Assembly: GCA_022376925.1 (NCBI GenBank)
Contig: JAIOJX010000024.1
Location: 167,493,608 to 167,557,607, forward strand
Source of the DNA: Tragulus kanchil
Lineage: Eukaryota > Chordata > Mammalia > Artiodactyla > Tragulidae
Direction of reading: 5' to 3'
Length of the DNA stretch: 64,000 nt
Shown: positions 11,165 to 23,419 of the stretch, one piece after another
How the letters are laid out: the number at the start of each line of letters is the position of its first letter
Numbering within the stretch: position 1 is the stretch's first letter
Made by a program: the position numbers and the translations under genes
The notes under the pieces: generated by a model
What the model was told of the DNA's origin: nothing
The model's database searches: none
Seen by the model: only the letters and a program-made list of their open reading frames with translations

Positions 11165-12994
11165 AGGGACCTCCTTAGTGGTCCAGTGGTTGGGAATCCA
11201 CCTGCCAAAGCAGGAACACATATTCAAGGAGGACCCCACACGCAACAGAGCAGCTAACCGGTGCCGCAACTGCGGAAGCCGCGGCAATGAGAAGCACACG
11301 TCAGAACCAGCGCTGCCCCGCTCACTGCAGCTAGAGAAAGCCGCTGGGCAGGCACGAAAGCTCGGCACAGCCAAAATTAAATAAAATACTTAATTGATTT
11401 AAAAATCTCCCTTAGTACAGAGTCTCTCAAAAGTAGCACTATTGACTTTTCAAACCAGATAATTCTTATGCGGGAGGGAGTGGGGCTGTTCTGTTCATTG
11501 TCAGATGTATAGCAGCAGATTTTTGTGTTGTTATGCATGCTTTATTTCTATATGTTTAAAATGGGAGGAAAGGTCTTTTCATTGACAGGACATTATGATC
11601 TTTATTGTTATCTAAAAACAATGCATTTCTTCTGTATATCCCTTTTTCTTCAAAATTTAGAGGGGGAGAGGATTATAATAAAGAAACAGGAACAGTTAGA
11701 GTCTAATCTATTAAATTAAGAGCAAAGAAAAAGTGTCAAAGTAATGAAGTGTGAATGTAATGCTAGGAGTGTATTTGTGCTCATGGGAACTGCTAATGAA
11801 ACTTAACTGCCTATTTCAAAAATCAAGGCAAGGGCTTTTCCTATAGCTCAGTGGTACAGATTTTGCCTGCAACACGGGTTTGGTCCCTGATCCTAGAAAT
11901 TTTAAAAACACAAGATACATACAAGTCCCTTCTGGTTATATGTAGGTAACCTATCCTCTCTTCCTCACTCTCCCTCTTTGCTGAGATATGTTAAAGAAAA
12001 TCCTAGAGATCGTTTAATTTAATCCTACATACTTTGGTATGCCTATCTGAAAACTAGAGACAGTTTCTCACATACAATACACACTTCTAGGATCATAACC
12101 AACAGTAACTCTTTAGTATCATCGAATATTCAGTCTAAATTCGAATTTCCCTGAGTGTTTCAAAAATGTCTTTTTGTGGTTTGGGCTTGTTTAAACCAGG
12201 ATCCAAGTAAAACCTACACACTAAATTAGATTATTGCCTCTTTAAAATCTCCTTTAGGGACCTCCTTAGTGGTCCAGTGGTTGGGAATCCACCTGCCAAA
12301 GCAGGAACACATATTCAAGGAGGACCCCACACGCAACAGAGCAGCTAACCGGTGCCGCAATCTGCGGAAGCCGCGGCAATGAGAAGCACACGTCAGAACC
12401 AGCGCTGCCCCGCTCACTGCAGCTAGAGAAAGCCGCTGGGCAGGCACGAAAGCTCGGCACAGCCAAAATTAAATAAAATACTTAATTGATTTAAAAATCT
12501 CCCTTAGTACAGAGTCTCTCAAAAGTAGCACTATTGACTTTTCAAACCAGATAATTCTTATGCGGGAGGGAGTGGGGCTGTTCTGTTCATTGTCAGATGT
12601 ATAGCAGCAGATTTTTGTGTTGTTATGCATGCTTTATTTCTATATGTTTAAAATGGGAGGAAAGGTCTTTTCATTGACAGGACATTATGATCTTTATTGT
12701 TATCTAAAAACAATGCATTTCTTCTGTATATCCCTTTTTCTTCAAAATTTAGAGGGGGAGAGGATTATAATAAAGAAACAGGAACAGTTAGAGTCTAATC
12801 TATTAAATTAAGAGCAAAGAAAAAGTGTCAAAGTAATGAAGTGTGAATGTAATGCTAGGAGTGTATTTGTGCTCATGGGAACTGCTAATGAAACTTAACT
12901 GCCTATTTCAAAAATCAAGGCAAGGGCTTTTCCTATAGCTCAGTGGTACAGAGTTTGCCTGCCCATGCAGCAGACACGGGTTTGGTCCCTGATC
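10844..12994. repeat. Tandem duplication D (10844-11893 and 11935-12994)
   Basis: Offset 1091, then 1092. The first copy degrades just before the junction: it lacks about 10 bases of 'cccatgcagcaga' that the second copy has, then goes into unrelated filler (11894-11934). Damage confined to the last 40 bases of the left copy is typical of a poorly supported contig end. Confidence 0.93.
11165..11386 (+). mobile_element. CHR-type tRNA-derived SINE, first copy
   Basis: The tRNA-like head 'agtggtccagtggttgggaatcc' (in pieces), an 'agctaaccggtgccgcaac' body and the end 'gcacagccaaaattaaataaa' fit the cetartiodactyl CHR SINE family. It is moderately old. The duplicate is at about 12257-12478 and differs by one inserted T in 'gcaatctgcgg'. 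Confidence 0.75.
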
Positions 12995-15222
12995 CGGGAA
13001 GATCCCACATGCTGTGGAGCAACAAAGCCCGTGAGCCGGAACTATGGAGCCTGTGCTCTAGAGCCTCAGAGTCGCAACTACTGAGCCCACGTGCCACAAT
13101 TACTGAAGCCCGTGAGCCCTAGAGTCCACGCTCCACAAGAGAAGTCACTGCAACAAGAAGCCTGCTCACCTCAACCAGAGAGTGGCCCCCACTCCCTACA
13201 ACTAGAGAAGAGCCTGTGGCAGCAGTGAAAACCCAGAATAGCCAAAAAAAATACAAAAAAAGAGTACTCACATCCTTACAAGCATTGCAGGCAGGTTTTT
13301 TAAATCCTCTGTGTCATAGGGAAGCTGTCTGTACCACACGGATAGGGTAGACACGCACGAGTCTCAACCACATTTAAAATTTTTATTTAAGTATAGCTGA
13401 TTTACAATTTGTACTAGTTTCAGGGATACATCCAAAGGGTTCAGTTATATATATACATAAATTCATTCTCTTTTCTTAGATTCTTTTCCATATAGGTTAG
13501 TTATCACAGAATACTGAGCAGAGGTCCCTGTGCTGTACACTAGGTCCTTGTTGGTGATCTAGCATCTAGAGAGTAGCGCGTGACCGTCTCAAGCTCCTGC
13601 TTTACCCTTCCCCTCAGTGTTTCCCCTTTGGTGACCACAAGTTTGTTTTCAGTATCAGTAAGTCTGTTCAGTTTTGTGAATAAGCTCATTTGTACTGTAT
13701 CATTTTAAAAATTAGATTCTGCTTGAGTGGAATTCTATGCTATTTGTCTTTATCTGGCTGACTTTACGTCATTTAGCATGATAATCTCTGCGTCCATCCA
13801 TTTTGGTACAAATGGCATTATTTCATTCTTTTTTGTGGCTGAGTATTGTCGCACTATGTATATGTATCACACACATAATTAGATTTAGGTTTCTTCCATG
13901 TCTTTGGTATTGTAAACATCAGCACTGCAGTGAATATTGAGGTGCATATATCCTTTCGAACCATGTTTTTCTCTGGATATAAATCCAGGAGTGGAATTGC
14001 TGGATCATATGGTAGCTCTGTTTTTAGTTTTTTAAGGATCATCCGCACTCTTCTCCACAATGAGCGAACTAGGGAAAAAAGCAAGGGCTTTTCCTATAGC
14101 TCAGTGGTACAGAGTTTGCCTGCCCATGCAGCAGACACGGGTTTGGTCCCTGATCCGGGAAGATCCCACATGCTGTGGAGCAACAAAGCCCGTGAGCCGG
14201 AACTATGGAGCCTGTGCTCTAGAGCCTCAGAGTCGCAACTACTGAGCCCACGTGCCACAATTACTGAAGCCCGTGAGCCCTAGAGTCCACGCTCCACAAG
14301 AGAAGTCACTGCAACAAGAAGCCTGCTCACCTCAACCAGAGAGTGGCCCCCACTCCCTACAACTAGAGAAGAGCCTGTGGCAGCAGTGAAAACCCAGAAT
14401 AGCCAAAAAAAATACAAAAAAAGAGTACTCACATCCTTACAAGCATTGCAGGCAGGTTTTTTAAATCCTCTGTGTCATAGGGAAGCTGTCTGTACCACAC
14501 GGATAGGGTAGACACGCACGAGTCTCAACCACATTTAAAATTTTTATTTAAGTATAGCTGATTTACAATTTGTACTAGTTTCAGGGATACATCCAAAGGG
14601 TTCAGTTATATATATACATAAATTCATTCTCTTTTCTTAGATTCTTTTCCATATAGGTTAGTTATCACAGAATACTGAGCAGAGGTCCCTGTGCTGTACA
14701 CTAGGTCCTTGTTGGTGATCTAGCATCTAGAGAGGAGGGGTGACCGTCTCAAGCTCCTGCTTTACCCTTCCCCTCAGTGTTTCCCCTTTGGTGACCACAA
14801 GTTTGTTTTCAGTATCAGTAAGTCTGTTCAGTTTTGTGAATAAGCTCATTTGTACTGTATCATTTTAAAAATTAGATTCTGCTTGAGTGGAATTCTATGC
14901 TATTTGTCTTTATCTGGCTGACTTTACGTCATTTAGCATGATAATCTCTGCGTCCATCCATTTTGGTACAAATGGCATTATTTCATTCTTTTTTGTGGCT
15001 GAGTATTGTCGCACTATGTATATGTATCACACACATAATTAGATTTAGGTTTCTTCCATGTCTTTGGTATTGTAAACATCAGCACTGCAGTGAATATTGA
15101 GGTGCATATATCCTTTCGAACCATGTTTTTCTCTGGATATAAATCCAGGAGTGGAATTGCTGGATCATATGGTAGCTCTGTTTTTAGTTTTTTAAGGATC
15201 ATCCGCACTCTTCTCCACAATG
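12920..15222. repeat. Tandem duplication E (12920-14062 and 14081-15222)
   Basis: Offset 1161, then 1160; the only internal change I saw is 'gagagtagcgcg' versus 'gagaggagggg'. An 18-base filler (14063-14080) follows the left copy. The unit covers the CHR-2-like SINE and the 3' part of the minus-strand L1. Confidence 0.95.
12926..13260 (+). mobile_element. CHR-2-like SINE, full length
   Basis: The order is a tRNA head with A-box-like 'tagctcagtgg', 'gatccgggaagatcccacatgc', the repeated 'agcccgtgagcc' body segments, 'caactagagaagagcc' and an A-rich end 'gccaaaaaaaatac'. The second copy lies at 14087-14421 (duplication E). A truncated piece of the same element ends duplication D at 11833-11893. 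Confidence 0.8.
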
Positions 15223-15581
15223 GCTGTACCAATTTACATTCCCACCCACATTGCAGGAGGGCTTCCTTTTCTCCACACCCTCTCTAGCATTTATGGTTTG
15301 TAGGTTTTCTGATGATGGTCACTCTGACTCATGTGAGGTGACATCTCTTTAGTTTTGCTGTGCTTTTTGACCGTTTGTATGTCTTCTTTTGAGAAATGTC
15401 TATTTAGATCTTCTGCCCATGTTTTTTGATTGGGTTATTATTACTATTGACATAGAGCTGCATGAACTGTTTGTGTATTTTGGAGATTAATCCCTTGTCG
15501 GTTGCTTCATTTGCAAATATTTTCTCCCATCTTGTGGGCTGTCTTTTTGTTTTGTTTACCATTTCCTTTGTTGTGCAGAAG
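13372..15581 (-). mobile_element. 5'-truncated L1, 3'UTR and ORF2 C-terminus
   Basis: On the minus strand the end of L1 ORF2 is readable: the peptide [17 protein letters not shown] occurs in the frame 15014-15232 (also 13854-14084 and 16168-16386 because of duplications E and F), followed by a 3'UTR running to 13372. The reading frame is broken, so the copy is dead. It appears to stop at 'gtgcagaag' near 15581. A worn target-site duplication TCAACCACATTT (13364-13375) and TCAATTACATTT (15582-15593) suggests this is the true 5' truncation point. Confidence 0.85.
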
Positions 15582-17186
15582 TCAATTACATTTTATTTTA
15601 TTTTATTTTATTTATTTTTTTAAAAGATTTATTTATTTAGGGCAGGGGTCGGGTTGGGGAGGGAGGGGAGCGGGCGGGCCACTTCCATTGGTCTTTCATT
15701 TCTCTATTTTCATCCGTCTTTGTTCTTTGGCTCCTGTGGGCCTCCCATCGCGGTGGCCTCTGTTGTCGCAGAGCACCGGCTCTGGGCGCATGCGCTCCAG
15801 AGCTCCGGCTTGGTGATTGGACACATCGGTCCAGCCGCTCCGCGGCACGTGGGACCCTCCCAGGCCAGGGATCGAACCGGCGCCCCTTGCCCTGCAAGGC
15901 GGTGTCCTTACCCACTGGACCACCAGGGAAGCCCCTCAACTACATTTCAAACAAATATCTTTTCAATATTTTATTGGCCATAGTATACTTTTACTTTCAA
16001 TATAGGCTATAATAGTGATTTGTATTACCTTCGCTCATTATTTCTTTTCTATTTGTGGCTTGAGTATTGCTCGGCTGACTTTACGTCATTTAGCATGATA
16101 ATCTCGTCCATCCATTTTGGTACAAATGGCATTATTTCATTCTTTTTTGTGGCTGAGTATTGTCGCACTATGTATATGTATCACACACATAATTAGATTT
16201 AGGTTTCTTCCATGTCTTTGGTATTGTAAACATCAGCACTGCAGTGAATATTGAGGTGCATATATCCTTTCGAACCATGTTTTTCTCTGGATATAAATCC
16301 AGGAGTGGAATTGCTGGATCATATGGTAGCTCTGTTTTTAGTTTTTTAAGGATCATCCGCACTCTTCTCCACAATGGCTGTACCAATTTACATTCCCACC
16401 CACATTGCAGGAGGGCTTCCTTTTCTCCACACCCTCTCTAGCATTTATGGTTTGTAGGTTTTCTGATGATGGTCACTCTGACTCATGTGAGGTGACATCT
16501 CTTTAGTTTTGCTGTGCTTTTTGACCGTTTGTATGTCTTCTTTTGAGAAATGTCTATTTAGATCTTCTGCCCATGTTTTTTGATTGGGTTATTATTACTA
16601 TTGACATAGAGCTGCATGAACTGTTTGTGTATTTTGGAGATTAATCCCTTGTCGGTTGCTTCATTTGCAAATATTTTCTCCCATCTTGTGGGCTGTCTTT
16701 TTGTTTTGTTTACCATTTCCTTTGTTGTGCAGAAGTCAATTACATTTTATTTTATTTTATTTTATTTATTTTTTTAAAAGATTTATTTATTTAGGGCAGG
16801 GGTCGGGTTGGGGAGGGAGGGGAGCGGGCGGGCCACTTCCATTGGTCTTTCATTTCTCTATTTTCATCCGTCTTTGTTCTTTGGCTCCTGTGGGCCTCCC
16901 ATCGCGGTGGCCTCTGTTGTCGCAGAGCACCGGCTCTGGGCGCATGCGCTCCAGAGCTCCGGCTTGGTGATTGGACACATCGGTCCAGCCGCTCCGCGGC
17001 ACGTGGGACCCTCCCAGGCCAGGGATCGAACCGGCGCCCCTTGCCCTGCAAGGCGGTGTCCTTACCCACTGGACCACCAGGGAAGCCCCTCAACTACATT
17101 TCAAACAAATATCTTTTCAATATTTTATTGGCCATAGTATACTTTTACTTTCAATATAGGCTATAATAGTGATTTGTATTACCTTC
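14916..17186. repeat. Tandem duplication F (14916-16032 and 16073-17186)
   Basis: Offset 1157, reduced to 1154 by a 3-base loss ('atctctgcgtcc' versus 'atctcgtcc') about 30 bases into the right copy. The filler is 16033-16072. Because E and F overlap, the same piece of L1 appears three times (about 13754, 14915 and 16072 onward). Confidence 0.95.
15596..15935 (-). mobile_element. Young composite SINE, copy b (duplicated at 16750-17089)
   Basis: This is a minus-strand member of the CpG-rich tRNA-headed SINE. On the plus strand the T-rich tail comes first and the head ends '...caccagggaagccc'. The core GCGCATGCGC is intact. The flanks TCAATTACATTTTA and TCAACTACATTTCA form an imperfect 14-base duplication (2 mismatches). 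The insertion lies at the 5' edge of the L1 and reuses the L1 target site. Confidence 0.88.
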
Positions 17187-17815
17187 CAGTACTTGGTAGG
17201 AATCACACATTCTCATGAAACTGCTCTCCGCAGATTACAGTGTAGCATAACTTCAGTTCATCACAGTGCCTGCCTGCAGTGTTACCTGCTGCTCTACTCC
17301 CCGTGTAGAATTTTTTTCTCTTGTGCTTACTCTGCTCTTTTCCGTTCAAATTCCCTTTATATTGTTTCATGGTTTGTTGGAATAATTCTGTCCTTCTACC
17401 TTCTTTTCCCATCTGGGTTCAAAGGGTTGGGGGAATGTTGAGTTTTCTGCGTCCCCACTTCCCGTGGGTTCTTTCTCGCTTCCTCTACTCGTCCTTCCTT
17501 TCCCGGTCTGGCTGGCAGCGTCCCAGGCTGTTTTTTCCTCTCTTTCCTCCTTTACCCCATCTTACAGTGCCTTCTTAGAAATGTGAGTATGAGGCAGGCT
17601 TCTGCTCTCAGGTATCTATTTCCTCTTCCCTGGGTGTTTAGCTTTTGTGTAGCCTCTGAGGTTATCTGCTGCGGCGACATGCGCGGAGGACAGCTGGACA
17701 CTGAGGAAGGAGAGGGCAGGGGTGGGCGGAGGGAGAGGGGGAAGGAGCGGGGCGCTGGGAGGACCCAAAGAAGTGAACACGGAGCATCTGGGAGCAAATC
17801 ATAAAAACAGACGCA
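17187..17815. other. Unique intergenic DNA with a purine-rich tract
   Basis: No gene recognised. A pyrimidine-rich stretch (about 17430-17560) is followed by a G/A-rich stretch (17690-17770, repeated GGAGAGGG-type words). Open frames on both strands overlap here and none resembles a known protein. Confidence 0.45.
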
Positions 17816-17945
17816 CTCATACAGTATCTTACCAGGTACAAAGTGCTTTCTGCATTTATTACCCAATGTATCTGGGGCATAGGTATGCTTCACATTTGCA
17901 GATGACTACACTGGGATTATAAATTAAGAATAATATAAATTGTGA
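17816..17945 (+). repeat. Possible MIR fragment
   Basis: The phrases 'ttaccaggtacaaagtgctttctgc' (in pieces), 'atgcttcacatttgcagatg' and 'acactggg' follow the MIR order, but divergence is high. A T run of about 15 follows at 17978. Confidence 0.4.
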
Positions 17946-18069
17946 TGATGCAGCTTGTAATAGCAGAGTTGGATTGGTTTTTTTTTTTTTTTTCAGAGTT
18001 GGGGTTCGAGGCTTCTGATTTCAGCTCCTGTTCTCTGTCTACCACTTCATAATGCTAGGAAAGGTGAGG

Positions 18070-18916
18070 GCAATGTCCTGAGGGAGAATCCAGAAAGGCT
18101 AAGATTTTTACAAATCATCAAAAAATCTATAGACGGTAAATGTGGGAGAGGGTGAGGGGAAAAGGGAATCCTCTTGCACTGTTGGTGGGAATATAAGTTG
18201 ATACAGCCACTATAGAAGACAGTATGAGGATTCCTTAAGAAATTAGGAACCACATATAACCCAGCAATCCCACTATTAGGCATATATCCTGAGGAAATCA
18301 AAATTGAAAAGGACACATGATCCCCAATGTTCATTGCAGCACTATTTGCAATAGCTAGAACACGGAAACACCTAGATGTCCATCAACAGATGAATGGATA
18401 AAGAAGCTGTGGTACATATGCACAATGGAATATTTTTCTGTCATAAAAAGAAATGCAGAAGAATCATCCCTAATGAGGTGGATAAACCTAGAACCTATTA
18501 GAGAGTGAAGTAAGTCAGAAAAAGAAAATATTGCATACTAACACATATATGTGGAATCTAGAAAGATGGTACTGATAAATGTATATGCAGAGCAGCAGTG
18601 GAGAAACAGACATAGAGAACAAACTTATGGACACTGGTGGGGGAAGAATGGGCTAGCTGTATGGAAAGAGTAACATGGAAACTTACATTACTGTACGTAA
18701 AATAGACATCCAATGTGAATCTGCTGCAAGACTAAGGGAATGCACACAGGGGCTCTGTAACAGCCTAGAGGGGTGGGATGGGGAGGGAGATGGGAGGGAA
18801 GTTCAGGTGGGAGGGGTCATGTGAACACCTATGGCTGATTTGCATTTATGTATAGCAGTAAACAACAAAGGTCTGTAAAAGTAACATAAAAAGAAATTAA
18901 TAAAAAAATAAAAACT
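18070..18916 (+). mobile_element. 5'-truncated L1, plus strand
   Basis: The C-terminal end of L1 ORF2 is recognisable at DNA level ('agcaatcccactattaggca', 'caatagctagaacacgg', 'gatgaatggataaagaagc'), followed by a 3'UTR with 'cagaaaaagaaaatattgca', a GA-rich stretch, and an A-rich end 'aataaaaaaataaaaa' at 18916. Frames are broken. It is opposite in strand to the L1 at 13372-15581. Confidence 0.85.
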
Positions 18917-19795
18917 AGGTGTGTTTGTGATAGGAAGAAGGTATAAATTACCTTCCAAATTGGAAATAACCTTTAATAGTCAATAGAAGAACGAGTAAAA
19001 GTAAAGAAGAGTAAGTCTGCTTAAAGATAAGATCAACCTTAAAAAGTTCTCGAGGCGCTGACAGAAAATGAGATCTAATTTCTAAGTGGGCAGAAAGCTG
19101 TCTTTCTGAAAGCTTTATTGAAGTCCCAGGTAGACGCAGAAATACAGACATGAAGGCCATTCAGGGTCGCTTTCGGCAAGGCAGAAATGATAGATATATT
19201 CACGGAACTTTTTCACCGTTTTGTGATTTTGGAACCTCACAGATTCTATTATTCTCTGTGCTTCCTGTGTCTTTGTGAACCGCTTGGTCCACCTTAAAGC
19301 ACCTCTGAAATATCCAGGGTAAACATTCTGAGCAAGGAACGTACTGAGCGTAAGGTCTCTAGGAAACAGACTGCTGTGTCATTGCCTTTGGAAAGTGATC
19401 ATCGGAAGATCCTTTTCAGACAGGTGAAACACCCATGCAGCAAACCAATGAAAGGCCTCCATCGTCTGACCTTCTGCAGTCTTTCTGAGGGGAAGTTTGT
19501 TCCTGCGAGGAGTCTGGGCAGACACTCTGGCCAGGAGGCCTCTATTTTGCTAGAATCCTGTCCCAGTTTAAGGGTCAGATTGCAGATCTCCCCCCAAATT
19601 GCTCTCTGATAGGCTGCATTACTCAGAAAATTCCAGTAAAGCACCAGAATGTCTGAGATAAAAGAGCTCTTTGTAAATTAAGGAGAAAAATAAGGGACAT
19701 CAGCATAATCCTATCTTTAAGCCAAATCTGGATAATGTTAAAGTACATCCAAATATAATAACACCACTTAACTCCTTCTTTGCCAGAAATACATG
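18917..19795. other. Unique intergenic DNA
   Basis: No gene or repeat family recognised. Opposing short open frames (19376-19609 plus, 19399-19644 minus) overlap and lack support. Confidence 0.45.
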
Positions 19796-19954
19796 AATCT
19801 GGAATAAAATGCCTATCAGTAAAGCCACAACACTTGAACTTACTATTTAAATTATAGAAAGGAGAAGAGAAAAAATGGCAATAGAAAAGGTAAAGTGGGA
19901 ACTTGTTCTTGATCCTGGTAAAGTCTACTGACATCTCTGGTCTCACCAGCTCAC

Positions 19955-20229
19955 TTTTTTTTTTCTTTTTCTTTTTCTTTTCGCCACTTCTGTTGATTTT
20001 TCATTTATTTATCTTTGTTCTTTGACCCATGTGGGCCTCCCATTGCAGTGGCCTCTGTTGTCGCAGAGCGCCGGCTCTGGGTGCATGCGCTCCAGAGCTC
20101 CGGCTCGGTAGTTGGACACATGGGTCCAGCCGCTCTGCGGCACGTGCAATCTTCCCAGGCCAGGGACTGAACCGGCGCCCCTTGCACTGCAAGGCGGTGT
20201 CCTTACCCACTGGACCACCAGGGAAACCC
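19955..20229 (-). mobile_element. Young composite SINE, copy c (duplicated at 21036-21310)
   Basis: A minus-strand member with a (TTTTTC)n tail, 'cgccacttctgttg', and head 'gtccttacccactggaccaccaggg' (in pieces). The central dyad reads GTGCATGCGC here, one change from GCGCATGCGC. The CT-rich linker is shorter than in copies e-g. Confidence 0.85.
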
Positions 20230-20249
20230 TTCGGCATTTTCAAAATGGC

Positions 20250-20345
20250 TCCTATTGGACGAGTATCTGTTCTGTGCCAGAAGCCTTACACACATTAGCT
20301 CACTTAATTTGCACAACCACACTCCAGGGTACGTTTCATTGGCCT
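20250..20345 (+). repeat. MIR fragment (duplicated at 21331-21426)
   Basis: 'gagtatctgttctgtgccag', 'ttacacacattagctcactt' and 'ttgcacaacca' match the 5' half of MIR. It is ancient and diverged. Confidence 0.6.
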
Positions 20346-21953
20346 CCCTGTCTCTGTGGAAACACCCTTCCCTCTCCAGGGCCTCAGTATCGGGTTTCTG
20401 GATTGTACCTTCTCCCACAAGAATACACATCTCCCCAGGGACAAGCAACGGGCTTGCCCTGATCCACTTAGATCCATGTGAAAAGAAAAGAAGCATCGCC
20501 TCCACCACAAAAGGGACAAAGCAGGTGGAGAGAAAGCACCAGCGTGGAAGCTAACAACAATTGTGCGACCAAGGAGAATTCTTAGCCAAGTTCTCCACCG
20601 GGAACACCTGTGTTTAGGGTTCCTCAAAGTGCTTGCCACTGCCCAGGGAGCTACGAGTTTTACATTTTGCAAAGAGTTTAGTTGCATCATTTCACCAAGA
20701 CAAAGGGTGACAACAGTGAGTAGTCAGTTTTGACCTCTTTCTAAACTGAAAATTATCTAGCTTTGAAGCAATAGTTATTCTAGATTCTTTCAGTCACTTG
20801 AGACCCGCCTCCTTGTAAGTCCTGGGTATCCTGCTGAAACAACCCCATTTAAGCCAGAATTTAAACTTTTTTTTGAAATCTGGAATAAAATGCCTATCAG
20901 TAAAGCCACAACACTTGAACTTACTATTTAAATTATAGAAAGGAGAAGAGAAAAAATGGCAATAGAAAAGGTAAAGTGGGAACTTGTTCTTGATCCTGGT
21001 AAAGTCTACTGACATCTCTGGTCTCACCAGCTCACTTTTTTTTTTCTTTTTCTTTTTCTTTTCGCCACTTCTGTTGATTTTTCATTTATTTATCTTTGTT
21101 CTTTGACCCATGTGGGCCTCCCATTGCAGTGGCCTCTGTTGTCGCAGAGCGCCGGCTCTGGGTGCATGCGCTCCAGAGCTCCGGCTCGGTAGTTGGACAC
21201 ATGGGTCCAGCCGCTCTGCGGCACGTGCAATCTTCCCAGGCCAGGGACTGAACCGGCGCCCCTTGCACTGCAAGGCGGTGTCCTTACCCACTGGACCACC
21301 AGGGAAACCCTTCGGCATTTTCAAAATGGCTCCTATTGGACGAGTATCTGTTCTGTGCCAGAAGCCTTACACACATTAGCTCACTTAATTTGCACAACCA
21401 CACTCCAGGGTACGTTTCATTGGCCTCCCTGTCTCTGTGGAAACACCCTTCCCTCTCCAGGGCCTCAGTATCGGGTTTCTGGATTGTACCTTCTCCCACA
21501 AGAATACACATCTCCCCAGGGACAAGCAACGGGCTTGCCCTGATCCACTTAGATCCATGTGAAAAGAAAAGAAGCATCGCCTCCACCACAAAAGGGACAA
21601 AGCAGGTGGAGAGAAAGCACCAGCGTGGAAGCTAACAACAATTGTGCGACCAAGGAGAATTCTTAGCCAAGTTCTCCACCGGGAACACCTGTGTTTAGGG
21701 TTCCTCAAAGTGCTTGCCACTGCCCAGGGAGCTACGAGTTTTACATTTTGCAAAGAGTTTAGTTGCATCATTTCACCAAGACAAAGGGTGACAACAGTGA
21801 GTAGTCAGTTTTGACCTCTTTCTAAACTGAAAAATTATCTAGCTTTGAAGCAATAGTTATTCTAGATTCTTTCAGTCACTTGAGACCCGCCCTCCCCTTG
21901 TAAGTCCTGGGTATCCTGCTGAAACAACCCCATTTAAAAGATTTAAAAACTGA

Positions 21954-22085
21954 GGGACTTCTCTGATGGTCCAGTGGCTAAGACTCCAAGCTCCCAATAC
22001 AGGGGGTCCAGGTTCCATGCCTGGTCAGGGAACTAGATCCCGCATGCTGTAACTAAGACCCAGCACACTCAAACAAACAAACAAG
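21954..22085 (+). mobile_element. CHR-1-like short SINE
   Basis: The sequence runs 'gggacttctctgatggtccagtgg' (in pieces), 'aagactcc', 'ggttccatgcctggtcagggaac', 'gatcccgcatgctgtaac' and a (CAAA)n end. This is the short tRNA-derived CHR form. Confidence 0.8.
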
Positions 22086-23100
22086 CAAGAAGTTTTAAAA
22101 ACTGAGATCTAGATAGCCCAGATATCCTTCTCAAGATCAGTCAAGACATGTACCCAAATTTTAGATAGAAATTCCACATGTTTCCCATCATAGAACAGTG
22201 TAAAATTAAACTACTATAAACTCACAAAGAATTTGAGAGATATTTCTTAAGAGGGTCCCAAGGTTGAACATGCCTATATGTAATTTTTTGTGTGTGGAAA
22301 AAATACCAGCACCAAATTGATCTTATTTCTTCCTACAGTTCCAAATTCTAGATTTTAGGAGTTTAAAGTTGTAAGCAAATTTTAGGCATAATTTAGTTCA
22401 ATCTGTCATAAATTTTATGTACAAAGGAAAATCCAGAATAACCTTATTTAAAACAATGAAAATAACACCTTTAGATAAAATGCTTTTTCATATACACGTT
22501 ATCGACAAATGAATCTCTTGAGACAAAAATAATACTAGAATAGGCTATCTCTGAGGCCATGATATGACTGGTCCTTTTATGTTAACGGTAAAATTGCTGG
22601 TTTAAAATATATATGTTAGGATGAAAGTGAAAAAATTTATTTTTCACTTTCCATCAAAGTACAACGAAAGTTTTGGCTTTCATACAGGCTTGAATTTGTT
22701 TTGTAGATTCTTCTTTGTAATTAGATTTAGGGTTTAGATTATCTCATGTGACTCTCTTATAAAAACAGAAGTTTCAGCCAAGCACTGACATGTAAAACAA
22801 AAACAAAAAGTGTTTTCCCTCAGGAACTAGCCTAGTTATAGTTTTAGCTGGAAACTCAGAAATGCATCTACACATACATGGTAATTAAATCTAGCTTCTA
22901 ACAAATTTAAAGTTAAATTTTAATGACCTTTTATGGCTGGGCAGTAAATTATATGTAAACGAGTCATGTATATAGATCTTAGTTTATAGATAATGGCAAG
23001 AAACAGTATTGATTGATATACTGTTAAAAAAAAACAGAAGCCGGACTTTAAAAAGAAAACAGAGGCCGTGGAGATCCGTGTTCTAATCTACCTCTGCCAC
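22086..23100. other. AT-rich unique DNA
   Basis: Over 1 kb of AT-rich sequence without a recognised gene, RNA or repeat family. Confidence 0.5.
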
Positions 23101-23104
23101 CATA

Positions 23105-23325
23105 AGTAAAGCTCTTTTTTGTACATGGTCTAATTGAATTCTTTCAACTCTTCATAGTAAGAAGGACAGATACTGTTACCCTTGAAGAAACTGAGGCTCA
23201 TAAAGGCTAAAATATATGACCAAATCATGCAGTCTGTAAACAGTAGAGCTAGGGTGCAGATGTAGCCCTTTAGACACAATTCTCTGTAGGCAGACGCCAC
23301 GCTTTCCGCCTCTAAATGTCTGATT
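23105..23325 (+). repeat. MIR fragment
   Basis: 'gaagaaactgaggctcataaagg', 'catgcagtctgtaaacagtagagctagggtgc' (in pieces) and 'gacgccacgctttcc' give the MIR core and 3' half in order. The small minus-strand open frame 23130-23339 is a by-product. Confidence 0.7.
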
Positions 23326-23419
23326 TCAAATAGTTGCATTTAGTCATCACTCAATTATAACCAGACTTTTAAAGTACCTTAAACACCATTCAGCAAGCAG
23401 AACATGTTCTCTAGCCTGC

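Larger units (their letters stand above)
19796..21937. repeat. Tandem duplication G (19796-20852 and 20877-21937)
   Basis: Offset 1081, rising to 1085 through 'gaaaattatc' versus 'gaaaaattatc' and 'cgcctccttg' versus 'cgccctccccttg', the latter about 35 bases before the end of the left copy. The filler is 20853-20876. The unit contains young SINE copy c and a MIR. Confidence 0.95.
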
